From the NCBI GenBank assembly GCA_014376885.1, contig JACMQR010000263.1, positions 1-8,160 on the forward strand: 8,160 nucleotides of DNA, read 5' to 3'. The stretch is from Polaromonas sp. Lineage in GTDB: Bacteria; Pseudomonadota; Gammaproteobacteria; Burkholderiales; Burkholderiaceae_C. The notes under the pieces were generated by a model that ran no database searches, was not told the origin of the DNA, and saw nothing but the letters and a program-made list of their open reading frames with translations. Positions 1 through 5,380 of this stretch are shown here, piece after piece; within the stretch, counting starts at the first letter, position 1, and every line of letters starts with the position of its first letter. The translations under genes were made by a program, and so were the position numbers.

Positions 1-240
1 ACCTTGAGCCAAACCAGCGTGTACCCGCGCGAGGTGGTCATTCGGGCGCTGGCGCTCAATGCGGCCAGCGTGGTGCTGGCGCACAACCATCCGAGCGGAG
101 CGGCCCAGCCCTCCCGGGCCGACGAGTTGCTGACCCATACGCTGAAGGCGGCGCTGGCCCTGGTCGATGTGCGGGTGCTCGACCATTTCGTGGTCACGGC
201 ATCCAGCGCGGTCTCGATGGCCGAGCGGGGACTGCTTTAG
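1..240 (+). CDS. radC: RadC family JAB/JAMM-domain protein, C-terminal part (5' truncated by window edge)
   Basis: The frame is open from the first base to TAG at 238-240 and gives the last 79 residues of a RadC-type protein. The diagnostic stretch [14 protein letters not shown] (His codons at 82-84 and 88-90) is the JAMM metal-binding signature HxH-x7-SxxD, which fits a zinc-binding JAB domain. It is followed by the usual RadC ending, in which LDHFVV precedes a short SM-ER-LL tail. The N-terminal helix-hairpin-helix region and the upstream JAMM glutamate lie outside the window, so the start is unknown. The family is widespread. Its old link to DNA repair in E. coli has been questioned, and the real activity is unsettled. 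The smr-like gene begins 36 bases after the stop, in the same reading frame. Confidence 0.93.
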   Translation, partial: TLSQTSVYPREVVIRALALNAASVVLAHNHPSGAAQPSRADELLTHTLKAALALVDVRVLDHFVVTASSAVSMAERGLL

Positions 241-268
241 GATGAGGCCTTTTCGCAAAATCCTCATC
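241..268. other. Intercistronic hairpin directly after the radC stop codon
   Basis: GATGAGG (241-247) is perfectly complementary to CCTCATC (262-268). Inside it TTTT (250-253) pairs with AAAA (257-260) around a three-base CGC loop, leaving only a CC/T internal loop. The structure begins with the base after the radC TAG and ends eight bases before the smr-like ATG. There is no T run after it, so it does not look like an intrinsic terminator in this direction. It may stabilise the mRNA 3' end or control translation of the downstream gene, which has no obvious Shine-Dalgarno of its own. Confidence 0.6.
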
Positions 269-276
269 ACGCCACC

Positions 277-957
277 ATGCTCGCGCCCTCGTCCCCACGC
301 CAAAAAAGCCTGCTGGTCCGCAACCTCAAGGATCTGCTGCCGGTTCGGCGGGAGCTTGAACTGCGCGCCCGGCTGGAGGCCGAAAGACAGGCGACGATCT
401 GGGCGGCGGCAGCCCGGGTTCGGGCCGAAAAAGAGCTGTTCTCGCGCGCCGTCGGGCGGGTCATGCCCCTGGCCTCCCAGCACCGTCCGGGCGGCCAGGC
501 CAAGGTCGAGCGGCCGCGCCCGGCGCCGGTGGCCAGCCAGCGCCTGCTCGACGAGCTGGCGGTGATGCAGGAAGCGCTGTCGGACGGCTTTGATGTCGAG
601 TCACTGCTGGACGCCGACGAATCCCTGAGCTTTCGCCGCCCCGGCATCGGCGTCGACGTGGTGCGCAAGCTGCGGCGCGGCAGCTGGAGCATCCAGCGCC
701 AGCTCGATTTGCACGGTTTTCGGCGCGAGGATGCGCGCAACGCCCTGGGCGCCTTCATTCGCGAGGCCAACAAGGCCGGCGTGCGCTGCGTGCGGGTGGT
801 TCACGGCAAGGGCCTGGGCTCGCCGGGCAAGGCGCCGGTGCTCAAGGGCAAGGTGCAAAGCTGGCTGGTCCAGAAAAAGGAAGTGCTGGCGTTTGTGCAG
901 GCCCGGCCGGCGGCGGGCGGCGCCGGGGCGCTGGTGGTGCTGCTGGTGCAGGGCTGA
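277..957 (+). CDS. Smr (MutS2 C-terminal-like) domain protein
   Basis: This 226-residue protein has two parts. Residues 1 to about 140 are charged and mostly helical in character, rich in Arg, Glu and Ala, with no domain I recognise. Residues about 141-226 form an Smr domain with both signature motifs: LDLHG at 143-147 and HGKG at 176-179, the latter in the context VRVVHGKGLGSPG. The ending GGAGALVVLL is typical of the family. Stand-alone proteobacterial Smr proteins such as E. coli SmrB are endonucleases, and SmrB cleaves mRNA at collided ribosomes; MutS2 Smr domains nick nucleic acid. A nuclease role here is inferred from the domain. The ATG at 277 is the only reasonable start, because the frame runs back into the radC TAG with no other ATG, GTG or TTG. 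No clear Shine-Dalgarno precedes it. It probably shares a transcript with radC. Confidence 0.9.
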   Translation: MLAPSSPRQKSLLVRNLKDLLPVRRELELRARLEAERQATIWAAAARVRAEKELFSRAVGRVMPLASQHRPGGQAKVERPRPAPVASQRLLDELAVMQEALSDGFDVESLLDADESLSFRRPGIGVDVVRKLRRGSWSIQRQLDLHGFRREDARNALGAFIREANKAGVRCVRVVHGKGLGSPGKAPVLKGKVQSWLVQKKEVLAFVQARPAAGGAGALVVLLVQG

Positions 958-985
958 AAATAAAACGGCCATCACCCCGCGCTGT

Positions 986-1020
986 GCAATTTTGCTATTT
1001 ATTCAATAGCTGAAAGTGCC
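986..1020. repeat. Dispersed-type palindromic repeat, copy A
   Basis: GCTATT (994-999) and AATAGC (1005-1010) form a perfect 6-base stem around a 5-base loop, preceded by GCAATTTT and followed by TGAAAGTGCC. Read on the - strand the core is AGCTAT, seven bases, ATAGC, then AAAA. Copy C inside the cytochrome b gene has the same core with the same seven-base spacing. From memory, elements of this shape recur many times in Comamonadaceae genomes, but only copies in this window could be compared. Confidence 0.55.
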
Positions 1021-1080
1021 GATCCTGAAAGCGCATCAAGCCTTTTTTACCTAAAAATCGGGTTTTTGGGCGGTCCGGTT

Positions 1081-1120
1081 GCCAGGCAAGCCTGGCCAGA
1101 GTCCAGGCCCGCTCTTTTTT
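1081..1120 (+). terminator. Possible intrinsic terminator for radC-smr, with alternative hairpins
   Basis: GCCAGGC (1081-1087) pairs with GCCTGGC (1090-1096) over a two-base gap. The same right arm GCCTGG (1090-1095) can pair instead with CCAGGC (1103-1108) around a seven-base loop. The second hairpin is followed on the + strand by CCGCTC and six Ts (1115-1120). This could end the smr transcript about 150 bases past its stop. The gap between stem and T run is longer than ideal, so the call is tentative. Confidence 0.4.
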
Positions 1121-1200
1121 CCATCCTTAACCAACCGACGCTGGCAAAACTGGCATTTTGGCAGCCGGCGGGCCGGATGGCGTCAATGCCTGCAAGCCAG

Positions 1201-3771
1201 CTATCCGGCCTTGCGCAGCGTTTCCACCACCGGCGTGTTCAGCACCGCGCGCAGCCCCCACCAGCCGGCGGCCAGCGCCAGGGCGGCGCCGGCCAGGCTG
1301 CCGAACAGCGGCACGGTCCAGGAGCCGGTCCAGCTGAAATCGAACACATAGCGCGCCAGGCCCCAGCCGACCGCCAGCGCCACCAGCGAGGCCAGGAAAC
1401 CGGCCAGCAGCCCGACACCGGCCAGCTCGGCGCGCTGCACCTGGCGCAGCAGCGAAGCCCGGGCGCCGACGGCGCGCATGATGGCGAATTCGCGGGCGCG
1501 TTCCTCGCGGGTCGCGGTGATGGCAGCGAACAGCACCACCAGCCCGGCCGCCAGGGTGAAGCCGAACAGGAACTCGACCGCCCGGATGACCTGGTCAAGC
1601 ACCCGTTGCACCTGCGCCAGGGTGCTGCTCATGTCGACGTTGGTGATGTTGGGAAAGGCCCTGACCAGGGCATTGTCAAAACTCAGCGGCCTGGGCGACC
1701 CGGCTGCAGGCGGGCTGCTGGCGGGCTCGGGCGCGCGAAAGGCGCTGATGAAGGACACCGGGATATCGCCGGGCAGCTGCTCCACCGGGTACATCACAAA
1801 GAAGTTGACATGCATCGAGCCCCAGTCCACCTTGCGCAGGCTGGTGATTTTGGCCTCGCTGGTCTGGCCGGCAATGTCAAAGCGCAGGCTGTCGCCCAGC
1901 TTGAGCCCCAGAGTGGTCGCCAGGCCCTGCTCGACGCTGATGGCGCCCTTCTCGCCCGCCGTCCACTGGCCTGCCACGACCTCGTTGTGGTCCGGCTTTT
2001 CCGCGCTGTTGGACAGGTTGAATTCCCGGTCCACCAGGCGCTTGGCGCGGTCTTCCTCGAACGCGTCGGGCTTGATGTCCTGGCCGTTGATGGCCACCAG
2101 CCGGCCGCGGATCATCGGGTACCAGTCAAACTTGGTCACGCCGGCGTCCTTGAGCGTCTGCTGGAAGGCAGCGCCCTGCTCGGGCTGCACATTGATGACA
2201 AAGCGGTTCGGCGCATCCGGCGGCGTGGCATTGCGCCAGCTGCTGATCAGGTCGGTGCGCAGCAGCACCAGCAGCATCAGCGCCAGCAGGCCGATGGCCA
2301 GGGCGCTGGTCTGCACGACGGCATACACCGGACGGGCCGACAGCTGCCGGGTGGCCAGCACCAGCCAGCGCGGCGCCGTGGTTTCGTTGACGCTGGCGCG
2401 CAGCAGCTTGACAGCGGCAAAGCTGGCGGCGGCAAACACCAGCGCCGCGCCCAAGAATCCGCCCACGGCGATCAGGCCGAGCTTCACGTCGTTGCTGGCA
2501 ACCATCAAGAGGGCGGCAAAACCCGCCATGCCGACGCCCAGCACCAGCAGCGAGACCGGCTTGAGGTTGCCGACATCCCGGCGGATCACCCGCAGCGGCG
2601 GCACCTGGGCCAGTTGCAGCACCGGCGGCAGGCCAAAGGCCAGCAGCAGCGTCAGCCCCATGCCCATGCCGAAGGCGGCCGGCCACAGCGTGGCGGCCGG
2701 CAGGGACGCGCTCACCAGGCCGGCCAGCAACAGCACAAACACGTGATGCACGCCAAACCCCAGAGCGACGCCCAGCGCGCTGGCGGCCAGCCCGGCCAGC
2801 ACGAACTCGAAGGTGTAGGCCAGCGCAATGGTGCGCTGCGGCTGGCCGAGCACGCGCAGCATGGCGCAGTCGTCCAGGTGCTTGGCGGCAAAGCTGCGCG
2901 CCACGATGGCCACCGCCACCGCGCTCAGCAGCGCCGCCAGCAGCGCGACCAGGTTCAGAAACTTTTGCGCCCGCTCCAGGGTTTGCTGCATCTGCGGGCT
3001 GCTGCTGTCAAGCGACTCCAGGCGCGCGCCGCGCAGCCGGGCTTCCGCGCCCGGCTGCTTGAGCTCATCGGTGGCCCAGCGGACATACGACTTGACCGCC
3101 TGGGCATCGTCGCCGGCCACCGCAAACCGGTAGCTGGTCCGGCTGGCTGGCTGGATCAGGCCGGTTGCGGCAACGTCAGCCTGGTTGATCATCACGCGCG
3201 GCGAAAAGCTCATGAAGCCGGCGCCCCGGTCGGGCTCCTGCACAATGACCCGCGTCACCTTGAAACGGCTGTCGCCCAGCAGCAGCGACTGGCCCAGCCC
3301 AAGGCCCAGCGCATCGAGCAGCGACGCGTCGGCCCAGGCGGTACCCGGCTCGGGAATGCCCTGGGTCGGCTGCCCTGCCCCGTCCAGCGTCTGGGCCACC
3401 TGCATGCGGCCGCGCAGCGGATAGCCTTCGGGAACCGCCTTGAAGGCGACCAGCTTGCTGGCGCCGCCATCTTCGTCGCTCGCCCGGGCCATGGTCGGAA
3501 AACTGACGGTGGAGATGCTTTTCAAGCCCAGCGACGCGGCCTTGGCGGCAAATGCCTCGGGAACCAGGCCGTCGCTGCGGACCACCGCATCGCCGCCCAG
3601 CAATTGCAGCGCATCGCGCTCCAGCCCGCCCTTGAGCCGGTCGGCAAAAAACCCGACGGCCGTGAGCGAAGCCACCGCCAGCGTGACCGCGACGATCAAC
3701 AGCCGCAGCTCGCCCGCGCGCAGGTCGCGCAGCAGCGTCTTCCAGCCAAGCTTTAAAAAAAGAATGTTCAT
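1201..3771 (-). CDS. ybbP: YbbP-type ABC transporter permease (FtsX/MacB-like permease family)
   Basis: This 856-residue membrane protein matches the YbbP family in length and layout. It has an N-terminal membrane segment (about residues 22-42, after a basic LGWKTLLRDLRAGE start), a first extracytoplasmic domain, a cluster of hydrophobic segments in the middle, a second extracytoplasmic domain, and three C-terminal segments. The C-terminal FtsX-type core is clear from REERAREFAIMRAVGA, the cytoplasmic loop expected to contact an ATPase. Family-typical text includes VDREFNLSNSAE, RKVDWGSMHVNFFVMYP and FPNITNVDMSS. Such permeases act with a small YbbA/LolD-like ATPase, probably on lipids or lipoproteins, but the substrate is not established. 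The ATG at 3769-3771 has AAGG nine bases upstream. No ATPase gene lies next to it in this window. It follows fdhD in the same direction after 194 bases that contain a repeat, so it is probably not part of the FDH unit. Confidence 0.9.
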   Translation of the reverse strand: MNILFLKLGWKTLLRDLRAGELRLLIVAVTLAVASLTAVGFFADRLKGGLERDALQLLGGDAVVRSDGLVPEAFAAKAASLGLKSISTVSFPTMARASDEDGGASKLVAFKAVPEGYPLRGRMQVAQTLDGAGQPTQGIPEPGTAWADASLLDALGLGLGQSLLLGDSRFKVTRVIVQEPDRGAGFMSFSPRVMINQADVAATGLIQPASRTSYRFAVAGDDAQAVKSYVRWATDELKQPGAEARLRGARLESLDSSSPQMQQTLERAQKFLNLVALLAALLSAVAVAIVARSFAAKHLDDCAMLRVLGQPQRTIALAYTFEFVLAGLAASALGVALGFGVHHVFVLLLAGLVSASLPAATLWPAAFGMGMGLTLLLAFGLPPVLQLAQVPPLRVIRRDVGNLKPVSLLVLGVGMAGFAALLMVASNDVKLGLIAVGGFLGAALVFAAASFAAVKLLRASVNETTAPRWLVLATRQLSARPVYAVVQTSALAIGLLALMLLVLLRTDLISSWRNATPPDAPNRFVINVQPEQGAAFQQTLKDAGVTKFDWYPMIRGRLVAINGQDIKPDAFEEDRAKRLVDREFNLSNSAEKPDHNEVVAGQWTAGEKGAISVEQGLATTLGLKLGDSLRFDIAGQTSEAKITSLRKVDWGSMHVNFFVMYPVEQLPGDIPVSFISAFRAPEPASSPPAAGSPRPLSFDNALVRAFPNITNVDMSSTLAQVQRVLDQVIRAVEFLFGFTLAAGLVVLFAAITATREERAREFAIMRAVGARASLLRQVQRAELAGVGLLAGFLASLVALAVGWGLARYVFDFSWTGSWTVPLFGSLAGAALALAAGWWGLRAVLNTPVVETLRKAG

Positions 3772-3965
3772 GGCGTGACCTTAGCGCAGAAGCAGTAACA
3801 CGGGCTTTCAAAAGGACAGGCCGCTTTGGCACGATGCCGCCAGGCGGCTGGCGCATCCCAGGTCCGAAAACTGTTTTTTTAGTGAAGAAAGCAAGTACTG
3901 GTGCTTGTCAGCACTGGTTTACCAGCTATTAAAACAGGAGTAGCCAAGCAGCCCGGCAAGACCCT
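3772..3965. other. Intergenic region between fdhD and ybbP, repeat-bearing
   Basis: This gap holds repeat copy B and a separate small hairpin, GTGCT (3901-3905) with AGCAC (3910-3914) around TGTC. It also has an A/T run near 3874-3890. No promoter with convincing -35 and -10 boxes could be picked out for ybbP, although the size of the gap suggests one is present. No coding frame here is credible. Confidence 0.5.
3890..3950. repeat. Dispersed-type palindromic repeat, copy B (diverged)
   Basis: AGCTATT (3924-3930) and AGTAGC (3939-3944) make a six-pair stem, allowing one G-U pair, around an eight-base loop. It is joined to the GTGCT/AGCAC hairpin at 3901-3914. The pairing core resembles copies A and C, but the loop is longer and the flanks differ. 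It sits about 20 bases past the fdhD stop. Element boundaries are guesses. Confidence 0.4.
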
Positions 3966-4883
3966 TCAAAGCGGGGTTGGCGCCGGCACCGGGGGCGCTG
4001 CAGCCAGCCCCGGCATGAGCTGGAGCCGCTCCGGATGGGTGTAGCAAAGAAAGCGCTTGTTGGTCGCCCGGCCAATCGCGCACAGGCCGACCGACTGCGC
4101 CACCTGGTGGCCCATCTGGGTGATGCCGCTGCGCGACACCACCACCGGCACGCCCATCTGCGCCGACTTGATGACCATCTCGCTGGTCAGCCGGCCGGTG
4201 GTGTAGAAAACCAGCGGCGCAGGCGCGTCGGCCCCTGCGGGCAGTGCAGCCTGCGCGCCCTGCATCCACATCCAGCCGGCAATCGTGTCCATGGCATTGT
4301 GGCGCCCGACGTCTTCCACAAACAGCAGCATGGCCGGCTCGGCAGATGCCAGCTCAAACAGGGCGCAGGCATGCACTGAACCGGCTGACTTGTAGGTGGT
4401 TTCCTTGAGCCGGATGGTGTTGACCAGCGAATACAACTGCGCCTGCGTGATGCCCAGCGCAGCCGGCAAGCTGATCGCCTCAACCGCGTCCATCAGGCCG
4501 CCGAACACACTGCCCTGGCCGCAACCGGTGGTCACCACGCGGCGCGCAGTTTTGTCTTCAATATCGGCAATGCCCTGCCGGGTCTTGACAGCGGCCGCGC
4601 CGACATCCCAGTCGACCGTGATCGACTCGATGTCGTGCACCGACCCCACCAGCCGCTGGTTGCGCAGGAAACCGAGCACCAGCAGCTCCGGATGCGCGCC
4701 CAGCGTCATCAGGGTGACCAGCTCGCGCTTGTCCACATACACGGTGAGCGCACGCTCGGCAGGAATGGACACCCGCTGAAGGTCGCCCTGCTCGTTGCGA
4801 GCGTCTATCTCGCAGGTCAGCGGCGCCTGGGCCTGGGTCAGCACGGGCGCCACCCCGCGCACCGAAGGAGATGTCAAGATCAT
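3966..4883 (-). CDS. fdhD: FdhD, sulfur-transfer protein for formate dehydrogenase maturation
   Basis: This complete 305-residue protein matches FdhD (FdhD/NarQ family). In E. coli FdhD carries sulfur from IscS to the bis-MGD cofactor of formate dehydrogenase, a step required for activity in the cytoplasm before export. Family motifs are all present: TTGCGQGSVFGG at 118-129, SVHACALF at 169-176, FVEDVGRHNAMD at 188-199, TGRLTSEMVIKSAQMG at 229-244 and VVVSRSGIT at 247-255. The conserved redox loop, CxxC in E. coli (Cys121 and Cys124), reads C121-G-Q-G124 here, so the second cysteine is replaced by glycine. The ATG at 4881-4883 is not preceded by a good Shine-Dalgarno. The gene lies just after the FDH structural genes but is separated from them by a probable terminator. 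Confidence 0.95.
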   Translation of the reverse strand: MILTSPSVRGVAPVLTQAQAPLTCEIDARNEQGDLQRVSIPAERALTVYVDKRELVTLMTLGAHPELLVLGFLRNQRLVGSVHDIESITVDWDVGAAAVKTRQGIADIEDKTARRVVTTGCGQGSVFGGLMDAVEAISLPAALGITQAQLYSLVNTIRLKETTYKSAGSVHACALFELASAEPAMLLFVEDVGRHNAMDTIAGWMWMQGAQAALPAGADAPAPLVFYTTGRLTSEMVIKSAQMGVPVVVSRSGITQMGHQVAQSVGLCAIGRATNKRFLCYTHPERLQLMPGLAAAPPVPAPTPL

Positions 4884-4896
4884 GTGTCAAGGCTAT

Positions 4897-4933
4897 AGAA
4901 AAGAAAGAGGCCGAGCTTTTGCAAGGTCGGCCT
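4897..4933 (-). terminator. Probable intrinsic terminator between the FDH operon and fdhD
   Basis: AGGCCGA (4908-4914) pairs perfectly with TCGGCCT (4927-4933). After one G/G mismatch CTT (4916-4918) pairs with AAG (4923-4925) around a four-base loop. On the - strand the stem is followed by TCTTTCTTTTCT (4908 down to 4897). The structure lies about 44 bases past the stop of the small exported-protein gene and about 14 bases before the fdhD ATG. It would end or attenuate FDH-operon transcription before fdhD. Confidence 0.7.
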
Positions 4934-4976
4934 GGGAGCGGAACAGGATTTTGCCACCCTGGCGGGTTGCCGGCGT

Positions 4977-5369
4977 TTACTTTTTCGCCGGATTGCCCTG
5001 CGCATCAGGCTGCTTGGTGCTGGGCGGGCTGATGGCATTGCCCGTTGGCGAATGCGCGCCTGAAGCCTCAAGCGGTTTGGCTTCGGGCGGCGTGTAGGCA
5101 AACGGTCCCGCATCGGCGCATTCAGCGGTGTTTGCAGGCGGCTTGGTCTCTTTGCCCAGGGTTTTGGCATGAGCATAGTAACTGACCGCCACCTTGTCCT
5201 GCGATTTGCAGAGCAGATAGGTTTCCTGCTTGGCAGCGTGGGTGGCCTTGGCGGCCGTTTCAGCCGCCTTGGCCTTGGCCTCGTCGCCGAGCGGCGCCAG
5301 CTTGGCAAACGCGCTGGCCGATGCGCTGACGATCAGGCCAGCGGTCAATACTTGAAGAAGTTTGTTCAT
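4977..5369 (-). CDS. Small exported protein of the formate dehydrogenase operon, function unknown
   Basis: This 130-residue protein starts with a clear Sec signal peptide: MNKLL, a hydrophobic core, then ASAFA with likely cleavage after residue 22. The mature part begins with an Ala/Lys/Glu-rich, probably helical stretch (28-48). Next is a compact segment around YLLCKSQDKVAVSYYAHAKT (51-70) with Cys54 and, further on, Cys84, which could form a disulfide in the periplasm. The last 45 residues are Pro/Ser/Lys-rich and look disordered. I do not recognise a named family. The ATG at 5367-5369 is fixed by AAGGA five bases upstream, and these bases share the TAA of the cytochrome b gene. It is therefore translated with the FDH subunits and probably serves the enzyme in the periplasm, but no activity can be assigned. 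Confidence 0.8.
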   Translation of the reverse strand: MNKLLQVLTAGLIVSASASAFAKLAPLGDEAKAKAAETAAKATHAAKQETYLLCKSQDKVAVSYYAHAKTLGKETKPPANTAECADAGPFAYTPPEAKPLEASGAHSPTGNAISPPSTKQPDAQGNPAKK

Positions 5370-5374
5370 GCTCG

Positions 5375-5380
5375 TCCTTA
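5375..5380 (-). promoter_or_regulatory. Shine-Dalgarno overlapping the fdhC stop codon
   Basis: On the - strand TAAGGA combines the TAA stop of the cytochrome b subunit with the AAGGA ribosome-binding site of the next gene, five bases before its ATG. This supports that start and suggests translational coupling. Confidence 0.7.

Larger units (their letters stand above)
958..1200. other. Convergent intergenic region with palindromes, no gene seen
   Basis: This stretch separates the 3' ends of the smr-like gene (+) and ybbP (-). It contains a GCTATT/AATAGC palindrome, a weak hairpin of CCTAAAAA against TTTTTGGG at 1050-1070, and a nested inverted-repeat cluster ending in a T run at 1081-1120. 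The base composition is visibly more A+T-rich around 985-1070 than in the flanking genes. No open frame with credible start or codon use was found on either strand. Confidence 0.6.

Noticed and set aside
1478..2746. A 422-codon + strand open frame in a second frame opposite ybbP
   Set aside because: It is low in motif content and Ser/Ala/Arg-rich, and it overlaps both ybbP and the other shadow frame. There is no credible ribosome-binding site.
1066..3756. An 896-codon + strand open frame opposite ybbP
   Set aside because: Its translation is extremely rich in Gln, His, Arg, Gly and Ala with no domain or hydrophobic core. The opposite strand encodes a coherent YbbP protein of normal length. 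Long antisense frames are common in high-G+C DNA.
4872..4891. Direct repeat TGTCAAG at 4872-4878 and 4885-4891 straddling the fdhD ATG; on the - strand two TTGACA boxes
   Set aside because: The TTGACA copies look like -35 boxes but have no suitably spaced -10 box, and one lies inside the coding region. A seven-base repeat of this kind can arise by chance.
4795..5097. A + strand frame starting near the fdhD 5' end, with an AAGGAG upstream of an internal ATG at 4881
   Set aside because: It runs through the fdhD start, the terminator hairpin and the small exported-protein gene. The product has no recognisable features, and the purine run is the complement of fdhD codons 5-8.
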